Shown here piece by piece: positions 36,050-47,106 of a stretch of 64,000 bases of DNA. The notes under the pieces are model-generated. The model did no database searches. It worked only from the letters and a program-made list of their open reading frames with translations, and was not told the DNA's origin. The translations under genes and the position numbers were made by a program. The first letter of the stretch is position 1, and each line of letters opens with the position of its first letter. Source of the DNA: Blasia pusilla (taxonomy: Eukaryota > Marchantiophyta > Marchantiopsida > Blasiales); NCBI GenBank assembly GCA_050084515.1, contig CM114271.1, positions 27,900,001 to 27,964,000 of the forward strand, given 5' to 3'.

Positions 36050-36994
36050 TCTGAGCAGCCATCCCAGCCTCACGCCCAGCGTCTCCCTCAATGCGTCTGG
36101 GCGGTGGGACTCTACCTCCTCCACGTGCAACTCCACCACCCCCTTGGACAAATCCAACTCCTCCTCCCCCAACGGGACCACTGATGCACGACTTCTAGGC
36201 CCATCCAGACCAATAACTCGCTTTGGTGCCCTCTTTGGCCCTCAGTCCGGACGTAACTCAGGGTGCAAGCTGAAACACCTGGCACGTGTGCGATCGTACC
36301 TCTGACAATAGTCATACTGATAACCTCCTGGTGTAGCACCATCTCCTCCATCCTGAGGCACGCGACCATGATCATGACGAGTGCAATCGCGTTGATGATG
36401 AGCTCCACCACATGACCGACAAGTAATCGTAGGTGGTTGCTGCTGAGCCACATATGAAGATGCAGGTCTCCGTGGCACGGCCTCCTGGTATCCTCCCTGA
36501 CCTCGTGGTGCCACAGTTGACCTATCTCAGAGTCCACGTTGCTGGATTGGTGGTGCAGGAAATCGTGACTACTCTCGTCTAGAACCCATGTTGGCTACGC
36601 TCTCCTCCACCATGTTGTGGTCAATGTTCTCGGTGGTCCTAAAAATATCTCTCAACGTAGGGGAGGTGTTCATAAGAAGCGTCCCCCCCCCTCCTCCCCG
36701 CACCCGTGTCCACAGGGTCTGGCCCAGCATCGCGTACCATGAGTGGATAGCCTGAGCCTCTATCACCCCCTGAGTGACGTTGATCAACCGGTGCAAGCGA
36801 GTGTAAGCCTCACGCAAAATCTCACCCGAGTACCTCTGGAAGTCATGGATGCTCCGTAACTTCTCCGTCCGTACCCTCTGGTAGCTTGCCGCTCGTGGCC
36901 GTACGACACCATCTCGATCGCGGAGCCGCTCCTTCACTAAGGAGCATAGCGTGTGTATTGCTGATTGAGGAGAATATACCACGGCGTTTTGCAT
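36050..36994 (-). pseudogene. gag (partial) of Ty3/gypsy copy A
   Basis: 36994-36569 covers the second half of gag (LRSIHDFQRYSGEILREAYT, LINVTQGVIEAQAIHSWYAM). 36514-36242 has a Cys/His cluster (CRSCGGAHHQRDC) and a second knuckle that has lost its first Cys (YDYCQRYDRTRARC). Compared with copy B, about 150 N-terminal residues are deleted and the leader is fused directly to RASYQ. Confidence 0.7.
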
Positions 36995-38475
36995 CCCTTT
37001 CCCTCGCTCGCATGATACTCGCTCATCATCAAGCGGCTACCAATCACAACATAGCAGAATAAAATGAAAATTCAAACACCATAACCCGAGATCACCTGCC
37101 ATCACTCGTTGATGATGAAACTGCGATGACGATAGCGGCCACAACAAAGTAGATGGTGGTAGCGCAAGTGAGAGAATCAACGGTCATTGTGGAAGACCGT
37201 CCACTTTAGAATGGTGGCAATGGAAACCAAAGGCGGATAACAGACGAATGCGGCTCTAAGCGGCGGTCGAAGGTCGACGGCGGACGGCGACGATAGACCA
37301 TTGACGGTGGGCCGTCGACAATGATGGTAAAGCGTCAATGGTTTGCCATTGACGGTGATGGTTGACTGTTGAAGGCGACGGCCACGTCCGGCGCGGCGGT
37401 TGGTTTAGGGTTTGAACAATTTTACCCTAAAAATCGCCTAACAATGGGAGTTTTGCAAAATTGGCCATAACTTTCTACTCGCAGCTCCAAATTGTGCACT
37501 CTCTGTTGCAAAACATGCACAACTTCACGATCTACGATGATGCTAAAAATTATTTTGAATTGGACCTTCCAATAAAAAACTGACATGGATTGTTGTAAAT
37601 CCCAATATCTCTTCTCCTACATAAATTTTGGCAACCCTTCCGCGCTGATTTCTCCCAACAAAAATGTAAAACCTATGAAAATACAAATCAGCAAGCTACA
37701 TGGTGGTCCCAAGAGTAGTGGCATGGGGCAACTTGTCCCCATACTCAATCCCTATAAAAAATTGGGCATCGATTGTGTGCGCCACTCTCACACACGAAAA
37801 ATCGACACACAAACGTCAAAACAACGCGGCTCTTGCTTCCGTGAGCACTCCCATGAGCCATGAAGTGGGGAACACGGTCCCCAACCTGCACCAAATATCA
37901 AGCAACCATCAAGCTCCCCCATGAAGCTCTCTCACCTTCTTATTGTCTTTTTGTAAAAATAAGGTGAAATCTCTCTTAACACCCTAGCTCTTTAATGTGT
38001 GCACTCTCACATGTCTGTCTCAATGTCCAACCAACCCACTCTCCTAATGAGAGGCTTGGGTTACACTCACAAGGCAAGCAAGACCATAGCTCCGCCACCT
38101 CCTGCCAAGAGGTTCAACAAAGAGAGAATGAGCTCTCAAGTTATCTCTCCTTGAGGTATATCCCTCCCCTCTCCCAAGCTCTTTCCATGGTAACATATGC
38201 TCCCAAGTCACCTCCTTGTCTCTTGACCTGATGTAGGAGGTCAAGGGCCACTTCCCAAAATATAAAATTGACCATATACTCAAAATGGTACTTACCTAAA
38301 ATAGAAGTTCATCAATATGGCTCCAAATGAGCCGAAACGAAGGGGAAACCTCCTCTCTCAGGGGAAACCTGCTTTCTCAGGTTTCCCCGGGCCTCAACAA
38401 GTCATCCTTGACCTCATGAGCCTGTCCTCCACTACTTGCGAGGCGCTCTACTAGATCTCACCGATCTATCATAAA
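36995..38475 (-). repeat. 5' LTR and leader of Ty3/gypsy copy A
   Basis: Matches the region 42545-44100 (inverted) and part of 50060-50578 (same orientation). The shared block starts ATAGATCGGTG (minus strand, near 38473) and includes the GAGGCTTGGGTTAC/GTAACCCAAGCC segment and CTTGACCT...AGGTCAAG. I could not fix the exact LTR ends. TGGTAGCCGC near 37040 is a possible primer site. Confidence 0.6.
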
Positions 38476-39204
38476 AGACGTGATACCTTACTTGCCTTCG
38501 TGTTCCATACTCCTCTATTTCTTCCTCCCTCCACCTCCACTCCCTCCTCCCTCATTGCTCCACTCATCCTTGCCTTGCCTTCCATCATGAACTATAAGTG
38601 TGGGTCCCATATCATAGAACCCATGTCCGTGGATATGTCAAGACTTGTCAGTCCATGTCTGTACTAAGGAAGGACTTGTCCGGTTTTGTGCAACCATGTC
38701 TGTCTTGGTATGTGTGAATGTCTCAAAGAGATATGCATTTACTCTTGGGATGAGATGCATAGCCTCTCACATCTAAATTCAATATAGAATTTCCATAACA
38801 AAGTGGGAAAGGGAGTGCCCAGAAACCCTATATATGTATAATCTTGTTGCGTGCATATATATTATTCATAACAGAAATATATGCTATCATCCATACAACA
38901 CATAAAACCCAAAAGCACACACAAATATGAAAACCAGATACATACACTATCATTTTTGAAACAAGACTCTCTCTCCCTCCTCTCTCTCTCTAAAATTGTT
39001 AAGATGGTCATACCAGAATTGTTCAACACATTCAATAGCCTTGATTCATTGCCCAAAGCTGTTGCATTGGTAAGTAATGTCTATTGAGGTTCCTAGTCAG
39101 GTAAAGTAGATGGTGTGATGAAGAGTTTCTTGGTTGACACTTGGAAGCTCCGCACGAAAATATTGTTTGGTCAGCACTCACACTATATGAGAGTGTCTCC
39201 CTCC
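38476..39204. other. Unassigned spacer
   Basis: CT-rich patches (38515-38560, 38968-38993) and short ORFs only. Nothing recognised. Confidence 0.4.
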
Positions 39205-39321
39205 TCTCATATGATATCTTATTCGCTTCTTCCTCTCTCTACACCCATCCCAGTCTCAAGCAGCGTCCAACCAGGGCGCAGGATCTATGGTTGCAAGACT
39301 ACAACAGACACTTTTTAATGA

Positions 39322-39378
<57 letters not shown>
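39205..39378. repeat. Dispersed repeat ending in (CT)n
   Basis: Second copy of the element at 23440-23620: a leader with TACACCCATCCCAGTCTCAA and GCAGCGTCCAACC, then about 54 bp of CT repeats (39325-39378). Confidence 0.7.
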
Positions 39379-39381
<3 letters not shown>

Positions 39382-39544
39382 TGATTACATCTCCTCCAAC
39401 AAGGGAGACTTTGGGAGACTAGGCAGTATATATCTAAAAAAAATGGAGAAAGTATGAGGCGCTACCACACCCTCATGAACACTATCAGATCCATACATCA
39501 AGCCTTTTACATATTTGTCACCATTCCCACTAAGTTATGTCATA

Positions 39545-39832
39545 CATTAGTGAGATTTAGATGTGGCTCAACTCACCTTGAAATTATCATGGAAGAAAAG
39601 GGAGGAAAAATTATGTAGTTTTTGCAACTCGAGGCTCATTGATGATGAACATCATTACCTCTTCCATTGCACCTTTCACAATCATATTAGACTTGACTTC
39701 CCAAATCTCTTTGCTCACCCATTTCTCAAAGTCTCTGAATTCGTGGCTAGGAAAAATCAGATTCAAATTGCTAAATTGTTACATTGTTGTGTGTGGACTA
39801 GAGAAAATAACCTAACACAAAGGATCTCTTAG
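39545..39832 (+). pseudogene. LINE C-terminal tail relic
   Basis: A conserved LINE ending: LVRFRCGSTHLEI in one frame, then after a frameshift KLCSFCNSRLIDDEHHYLFH and C, the CxxC...HxxxxC cluster found at the end of plant LINE ORF2. It continues to LLHCCVWTREN and a stop at about 39830. A diverged copy of the last 90 bp recurs at about 40470-40560, on the far side of a Helitron relic. Confidence 0.65.
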
Positions 39833-39889
39833 GCCCTTGCTAGTGCTTCTTTCAAATTTTTGTCATTTTTGCAAAACTAAGTCCCATGG

Positions 39890-40465
39890 CCCTATGGGTT
39901 CCTCTTGGATCTTCCAGAGCAACAAGTAGTCTACTTCAATGATGCTGAGGCTCCAAAAGATATTCTGCAACATAAAAGAGAGACAACTTTGACAAAATGG
40001 TTTGTAACCAATCTATCTGATTCTAATGCTCGAAAATATCTATATTTAGATTTTCCTTCATATTATGGTTGGAGCAACAAGAAATGGATTCATAGGGTAC
40101 AGAATGTAAATGGTTGGGGCCATCCCATTGGCCGCTTATACCTTACTTATCCAAGTAAAAGTTCTTTGTATATTTGCAATATATATTATCCTCTAAAGCG
40201 ATGTATTTTTTTTGGAATGTGGGCTAATTTATTTAACTTTTTCATAAGTAAAGGAGAACGTTATTGGTTGAGATTGCTCGTCCATCATGTTTGAGGAGCA
40301 ACTACATACGAATGCTTAAGAATTGTTCAAGGGGTATTAAGTCCAATGTTCAAGGAAGCTGCTATTCAACTAGGACTTCTTGAGGATGATAGGGAAGTGT
40401 TCTCTTGCTTTCAAGAAGCTTTTATCATCCGTACAGGTTCTTCACTGCGCCATAATTTAGATCCC
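39890..40465 (+). pseudogene. Helitron helicase relic, region before Walker A
   Basis: Plus-strand fragment of the conserved segment between Rep and helicase in plant Helitrons: QVVYFNDAEAPKDILQ, TTLTKWFVTNLSDSNARKYL, YLDFPSYYGWSNKKW, HPIGRLYLTYPSK, GERYWLRLLVHHV, then RGATTYECLRIVQG in another frame and FKEAAIQLGLLEDDREVFSC. A 93-bp insertion (about 40154-40246) splits SK/GERYW and is bounded by near-identical AGTAAAAG and AGTAAAGG. Its orientation is opposite to the Helitron at 19-33 kb, so it is another copy or an inverted piece. Confidence 0.75.
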
Positions 40466-41258
40466 TAAGTTTCTACATTGTTGTGTGAAGACTAGAGAAA
40501 ATCACGTGGTAGAAAGGACCTTGTAGGCCCTTGCTGGTGCTTTGCTCATTCTTTCTTCCAAGAATTTTTTGGACATTACTTTGTCATGAATGGGCGGGTG
40601 AGGTTGGAAGGTTTTCGGAAAACCTTCTTTCTCATGTTTTCACTCATCTTTTTGGGATTTTGTGGGAGCTTAAGCTCTAGAGTTTGGATTCCCTCATAGC
40701 TCCAAATGGATATGTGGATTTTGAGAGTGGAGTTGGCCATGTTAGTCATTTTTTTGTGTGGCCTTGGTGCACCTAAATGAGTTTCTTTTCATGTGTGTTT
40801 GGATCTATTCGTGCGCTAAGAAGATTGATGGTGTTTGTTATGCACATGTGAACATCAATGTGAATTGTGTAACACTCCATATGCTCACAACATAGTCTCT
40901 ATTCCTCATTATTTTCCACTAGAAATAATTTGAAAATTCACCTTTCTTATTGAGGTAAAAAATCATTTCATTTTTGGTCCCATTTCCATACTAAATATCC
41001 ACCCATGCCACTACTTTTGGCCCTAATGCAAAGGTGGATCGGACATCCAAACTCTGTGTTCCATTATTTGAACCCCATAAAGACTTTGAATTCTATTGAA
41101 TCTCCTAGCTCCTTTTGCCCTTTCTTGAATTACCAACCCCTCATTGGCCTCTTACCTTCGGTTTTTATGTCTTATGGTTGATTGCTCATAAATCTCACCA
41201 CCATTTGCAATTTGTAGTTTATCTCATAGCACAATCATCCATCTTGATTATTCCCAAG
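40466..41258. other. LINE-tail duplicate, then unassigned DNA
   Basis: 40470-40560 repeats the LINE tail sequence of 39770-39860 (TACATTGTTGTGTG, ACTAGAGAAAAT, AGGCCCTTGCT). The rest, to the solo LTR, shows no gene or recognised repeat. Confidence 0.5.
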
Positions 41259-42287
41259 TGTTGCGACCCTCATAACCAAATGAACAACAAATAGGCACTA
41301 ATTAGAACATCAAAACTCTAGTGGACTCATGCTACGATGATCGCACTTTGGAGAGGCTTTTGGAAAGGTTTCTTGGAAAAGTCCAAGAGACGAAACGTGG
41401 AACACAGTTGTGTGTTTCATGCGTTAGTGGTCGTAACCAAGAAATTTAGACCAAACGCGAACTAAGACTTGAGATGAGTTGAATCTTGGAAGGTTGGTTG
41501 CCAAAGAGATGAGAACCAATTTTGGAACACGACTAGCGTTTGGAAATTTGACTGTGTTTTGGACCATAACGTTTAGCCCTGAGATGCATTCAAGATAAGT
41601 AAAGGCGCATTGGAATGCTTATCCGGAGACGCTTCCAATGCATCAAAGATCTTAGCAAACACATTAGTAGAGGTTGAGATATTGGCCCAAAAATGATTGT
41701 GAGAGCAATCAAGTTGAGGGCCAATCTGAGGGGCATGATTGTCTTTCCCTAAAGTTAGGGGAGGGTGGAGATCCCCAGAAGAAGTAGTAAGGGGGAGTCT
41801 CTCCAAGGAGTCTTGGAACACGAACCCCACCTTGAGCACCAAACGGCATCTCCAAAGCACGGGATGGAACGGGAGGTTGAGCTTGGAACTCAAAACCCAA
41901 AACTGATCGAAGAGAGTGGACTTCGTAAGCCACACTTGGATGCCAACCAGAGATTTATGTTTGTGACTTGCGGTTAGGGACTCATTGAATGCCCATTGGA
42001 CAACTGGAACCGCCAAGCACGAAACACCCTTTGAGGTTCCTGAAACCGACTATAAAGTCTATCCCAAGTCTTTTGAGATTTACATGTGTCATAAACTGCG
42101 AAACTAGGAAGGTTAAGCTTGATGAGAGGCCAAATAAAAAACTCAGCAAGTTAGAACCGCTGATTGATCCATACTCGACTCGCCCGAATGCGTGTTTGGA
42201 TGCAGATCAACGCTGAAAACCTGACCTACTGAACGCACGCTTCAGCAACAACAAAGATTATCGTTCAAGGAGAGTAGGCGCATGACA
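41259..42287 (+). mobile_element. Solo LTR of the chromodomain Ty3/gypsy family
   Basis: Begins TGTTGCGACCCTCATAACC and ends GGAGAGTAGGCGCATGACA, matching in order and length (1029 bp) the LTRs at 51158-52153 and 57495-58496 read in the opposite orientation. It is diverged throughout from those two. No internal region follows. The flanks CCAAG and CCACC are not a clear target duplication, so this is an old solo LTR formed by recombination. Confidence 0.8.
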
Positions 42288-42544
42288 CCACCCACAAGCC
42301 GTTTAACTTCTACTTGTGCTATCCTCAAGGCTTGCTTACCCTTTTGGTTCATCCTTATTTCAATAAATGGTCCCTCCCTTTTCTCCTTAGATGTGTCTCA
42401 ATGCACAAGCATATCATGACTAGCCGTGACCTGAGGCACAATCTATGGCTCTTGGCCATCTTGGTTTATTCCCTAAACTTCTTGCTCATCTTGACCTTTC
42501 TTTAGCAAATCACTTCGAAGAGTCACATCTCTTAGGATAGATCG

Positions 42545-44560
42545 GTGAGATCTAGTAGAGCGCCTTTATGAGTAGCGGAGGACAACTCAATTGGCTGAGG
42601 ATGACCTGCTGAGGCCCCGGGAAACATGAGAGAGCAGGTTTCCCCTTCGTTTCGGCTCATTTGGAGCCATATTGAGGAACTTAATATTTTAGGTAAGTAC
42701 TATTTTGAGTATATGACCAAATTTCTATTTTTGGTAAGTGCCCTTGACCTCCTACATTAGGTCAAGAGCCAAGGAGATGACTTGGGAGCATAGGTTACCA
42801 TGGAGAGAGCTTGGGAGAGGGGAGGGGTATACCTCAAGGAGAGAGAGCTTGAGAGCTCATTCTCTTTTGTTGAACCTCTTGGCATGAAGTGGCGGAGCTA
42901 TGGTCTTGCTTGCCTTGTGTGTGTAACCCAAGCCTCTCATTAGGAGAGTGGGTTTGGTTTGACATTGAGAGACACAAGAGAGAGTGCACACATGTAGGAA
43001 CTATAGTGTTGTGAGAGAGATTTGATCTTACTTAACAAAGAGAGAATGAGAGAGTGAGAGAGCTTCATGGGGGAACTTGCTAGTCACTCACTGTTTTTGC
43101 ACCTTGGGGACCGTGTTCCTTGTTCAACGGCTCATGGGAGTGCTCACCGGAGCAAGTGTTGCTTTGATTATTCTTTGCATTTGCCGATTTTTTGTATGGA
43201 AGAGTGGCGCGTGGAAGCGCTGCCCAATTTCTGATAGGGATTGATTATGGAGGCGGGTTGCCCAATGCCGCTGCTCTGGGCATAGCTTGTTGATTTGTAT
43301 TTTTATAGGTTTTACATTTTCGTTGGGAGAAATCAGCACGGAAGCGCTGCCAAATTTTGTGTAGGAGAAAGAGACATTGGGCTTTACAACAGTTATTGTC
43401 ATTTTTTACTAGAATGTTCGATTCTAAATAGTTTTTGACGTTATTGTAGATCGTGAAGTTGTGCACGCTATGCAACAAAAAATGCATAATTTGGAGTTGC
43501 GAGCAAAAAGTCATGGTCAATTTTGCAAAACTTCCATTTCCAGGCGAGTTTTAGGGTTAAATTGTTCAAACCCTAAATCGGCCGCCTAGCGGGCGGCGGT
43601 CGTCGCCGCCATAGTCACCGCAAATGGTTTGCCATCAACAATCAACCATCACCATCAACGGTCCACCATCCATTGTCCACCCTTTGGTTGTCATTGCCGC
43701 CATTACGGAGTGGAGGGTCTTCCACGACGTTCGTTGATTCTATGACTTGCCTTGCCACAACGTACTTTGTTTTGGCCGCCACCGTCATCGCAGTTTTGTC
43801 GTCAACAAATGATGGTAGATGACATCTGGTTATGGTGTTTGAGTTTTGATTTCATGCTGCTATGTTGTGATTGGTTTCCACTCGACGACAGTCAAGTACC
43901 GTGCCGTGACGCCCGTAGCCGCAACGCGCCGCCGATTGCTGCGCCGTGCCGCTCGTGGCCGCACCGCACCGTCTCGATCACGGAACCGCTCCTTCACTAA
44001 GGAGCAAAGCGTGCGAATTTTTGATTGAGGAGGGTATGTTGCCGAGTGCCGCATATTGAGGAGGGTATGCTTTCCGAGTGCCGTGCTGCTTGTAGCCGTT
44101 CCGTGCCGCCAGTGCCGCATTGGACCGCTCGACCTGCACCACACATCGAGGAGGTTGAGCAGCGTCAATACGAGAGGAGTACGACTTGCTTATTGGAGGA
44201 GATGTCTTCACGACCGAGTTGGGGTCAAGATTTGCAGTTGTCGAGGAGCGACATCGACATTATTGTGAGGTTATCCATTCTGCTCTTTTGACCTGCACGT
44301 GTGAGGGATTTCTGAATATTGGGAAGTTATTTGGGATATTGGGTTTCGTGTTGATGCTAGGAGCATCGATGATGTATGGGTTAAGGGGACATAGACCTGT
44401 GGGATGTCCAGAGTTGAGGATGGTTTGTCGATGAGACGATACATCAGTGATTTTCCGCACCACGCTGCTTGTTGCCACACAACACACGTCTTAGTGAGAG
44501 AGTGTAGATTGAGTGCCGCATGTTTAGTTTGCGTGATTGAGGGATTACTCGCAAGATTGA
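42545..44560 (+). repeat. 5' LTR and leader of copy B
   Basis: Starts near ATAGATCGGTGAGATCTAG and is the inverted equivalent of 36995-38475. It has AG-rich runs, the inverted motif CTTGACCT...AGGTCAAG (about 42748-42768) and a CCTTCACTAAGGAGC segment at 43992-44006 also present in copy A. 42288-42544 between it and the solo LTR shows nothing. Exact LTR borders were not resolved. Confidence 0.55.
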
Positions 44561-44569
44561 GAGTGATCA

Positions 44570-45990
44570 TATGAGAGGGGCACAAGGGCCATCACGGCAT
44601 CCTTTTAGGATTTTGAGAGGCAAGGTAGTGGACCTGATGGTAGCTCTAGAGAGTTTACGCGGAGTGGTGCGGGGTTTCGAGGGTCTCCACGTGAGAGACC
44701 ACCTCGATCTCAATCTGTGTCGTCTTCAGACAAGGGGTAGCATATAGAGGAGTGTGTTAGTGATCCACCGTATACATTGATTGGTCCTACCAGTTGGGCG
44801 TACAAGATGGATGACCAGGGTAGAAGACAACGTAGGTTTTTGGGTGTTGTAGGCACTATAGAGCTACACGACTTCATTGCGGAGTTTAGGAGTTGGTGTG
44901 ACTCACAGCGGGCGAGGAACTCTAGAGAGTTCAACCCATTTACAACATGGAATGATATGTTCCAGCATTTAGAGGGGATGCCCATGGGCAATTACCATGA
45001 GTTCTCCAACACATATGCCCAGGAGATTGAGGCATGGCGACTCTACTATGACCCACACTATGTGTCATGGACGGAGTCGTTCCCAGACGAGGAGGAGGAG
45101 TTAGGAAAGGCTACTTCCTCTTCCAATAGTGACGTTTTAGGAGGGGTCACTCGCACTAGAGCTATTGCACAATCTAGTCGGGTTCGTCCCATGTTCAACC
45201 CCATGGTTGAGTTCTCCGCCAAGTTGAGGGCCAGCTACCAAGGGGTACGGACAGAGAAGTTGCGGAGCATCCACGACTTCCAGAGGCACCCGGGTGAGAG
45301 TTTGCGTGAGGCTTACACTCACTTGCGTTGGTTGATCAACGTCACTCACGGGGTGACAGAGGCTCACGTTATCCAATCATGGTACGCGATGCTGGATCGG
45401 ACCATGTGGACACGTGTGCGGGAGGGGGTGCTTCTTATGAACACCTACCCTACGTTGAGAGATGTTTTTAGGACTGCCAAGAACATTGAGCACAACACGA
45501 CAGAGGAGAGCGTAGCCACCATGGGTTCTAGGCGAGAGCAGTCATGATTGTCTGCACCACCTGTGCAGCAACGTGGACTCCGAGATAGGTCGATTGTGGC
45601 ATCACGAGCTCAGGGAGGATATCAGAAGGCCGTGCCACAGAGACCTGCGCCTTCATACTTCATATGCGGCTCAGCACCAACCGCCTAATATTAGATGGTG
45701 CTGCACCAGGAGGTTATCAATGTGACTATTGTCACAGATATGGTCATACACGCGCTAGGTGTTTCAGTTTACATCCAGAGTTACGTACGGAACGAGGACC
45801 AGAGAGGGCACCAGAGCGAGTAGTCGGTCCGGGTGGGGCTAGAGGTCGTGCACCAGGTGGTCCCGTTGGGGGATGAGGAGCTGGAGTTTCCCGACAGGGT
45901 GGTGGAGCTGCCCGTGGAGGAGGTAGAGTCCCACCACCTAGACGTGTTGAGGGAGACGCCGGGCGTGAGGCTGGGATGGCTACTTAGATA
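44570..45990 (+). pseudogene. gag polyprotein of copy B
   Basis: The main frame is open from about 44744 to 45547: TLIGPTSWAYKMDDQGRR, WCDSQRARNSREFNPFTTWN, YYDPHYVSWTESFPDEEEE, RTEKLRSIHDFQRHPGESL, INVTHGVTEAHVIQSWYAML. This is a retrotransposon capsid-like domain in the gag family. After a TGA, a zinc knuckle follows at about 45718-45762 (CDYCHRYGHTRARC, perfect CX2CX4HX4C), then a basic Gly/Arg/Pro-rich tail (GGARGRAPGG). A stop near 44738 separates a short upstream leader frame. Gag would coat the RNA in virus-like particles. Confidence 0.75.
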
Positions 45991-46199
45991 CAAAAACTAC
46001 AGGAGCAGATTGCCGCTATGGCATTGAGGTTACCCGATGCCGAATCCGTGGCATCAACATCATATGGAGTAGCCAAGGACATGGAGGATCCTCATTGGAT
46101 GTGCGGGGTTGCCCAAATGGAGGCCGCCGTAGTTGTGACACGTGGAGCATCTGCAGAGTGGGATCCACAACGAGGGGAAGCCAGGAAACAGACTAGGCT

Positions 46200-47060
46200 T
46201 CCTTAGTCTTTCACGTTGTCTGAGGCGATGAGGACCCCATCGATGTGTCCTCATCAAAGTTCTTGGAGAATTGGTGATGTTGTTGGTGTGTAGGCACGGA
46301 GGGAAATGGGAGAAGCAAGTGCGACGACTCCTATTGCTGATGCTCAGGAGGGGCATGTGTCGAGCACGTAGTTGGGGGCGGCCATCGTTGTGTACGCGCT
46401 TCTTTATTTTCTGCTTCCGATGTTATGACGTTGGGAGGTACGCCCGCCGAGGTTTTTCGGCTGGCCACTACGCTATGTGAGCGTGGAGTTGGAGTTCCTT
46501 CATCACGTTCAGAGGTGATTGTAGAGGAGGTGATGGACCTGCCCTTGGAGCGGATGCTCAGGCCGTCCATGTCAGATTCATGGCAGGTTGCGGTTGCTAG
46601 GATGGCGGAGATGCCCGCTAGACCCGCTATAGAGCGTGCCATGGTTTCTCCTGGTGTTGTGTTGCTGGATAACCAGAGAGAGGTCTTCCAATTGGTGAGT
46701 CTCGGAGGTAGAGCTTTTAGTCGGCAACGCGTCTTGTTGGATTCAGGAGCGCAACCCCTGATGTTGGGTAAAGCGTCATTCAGAAGGATTGGGCTTGACG
46801 AGAGCCGATGTAGAGCGTTGTCCGTTCCAGATATAGATATCCTTGGGTGGAGCAAGAACCACATAGTATATCACCCGACAGGAGGTTGTGGTGAGGATTC
46901 GCCTAGGACATCCTACAGATGAATCCGTGGTGCGAGCCAAGACGATAGTGATTGATGCAGAGTCCTACAACGTCTTGGTCGGTGGAGCAATGTTATACCC
47001 GATGGGGTTTTCCTTGGATTACTAGGAGGAGTCAGCGTCCTACAGACTAGGATGGCAGTC
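46200..47060 (+). pseudogene. Aspartic protease region of copy B
   Basis: Pre-protease segment 46425-46700 (TLCERGVGVPSSRSE, EEVMDLPLERMLRPSMSDSW), then the active-site motif VLLDSGAQPLML at about 46733-46768, with D-S-G intact. It continues to LGWSKNHIVYHPTGG and, in another frame, VVRIRLGHPTDESVV and DAESYNVLVGGA before a stop at 47023-47025. Retropepsin-type; works as a dimer to cut Gag-Pol. Confidence 0.7.
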
Positions 47061-47106
47061 AGGTGATGGGTGCCTTAGCTCATTACCCGTTTGATTCACA
47101 AGTGCA

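Larger units (their letters stand above)
33226..38475 (-). mobile_element. Ty3/gypsy copy A, DNMT family, internally deleted
   Basis: A minus-strand member of the family that also occurs at 42.5-50 kb and 58.7-64 kb. Order from the 5' end (high coordinate): LTR/leader 36995-38475, gag 36050-36994, protease region 34990-35840, RNase H 34200-34973, integrase to about 33240. The methyltransferase and reverse transcriptase are missing. The protease end (about 34985) is fused directly to the middle of RNase H, so roughly 2.9 kb present in the other copies has been deleted. The gag N-terminal region is also gone. The 3' end is cut off at the Helitron helicase junction (about 33226-33240), before the PHD finger. 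Confidence 0.8.

Noticed and set aside
37585-37924. ORFs in the LTR/leader of copy A
   Set aside because: They lie in sequence repeated as LTR/leader in copy B (inverted), where the frames are not conserved.
44025-44490. ORFs upstream of gag in copy B
   Set aside because: Several overlapping frames in leader sequence, not conserved with copy A.
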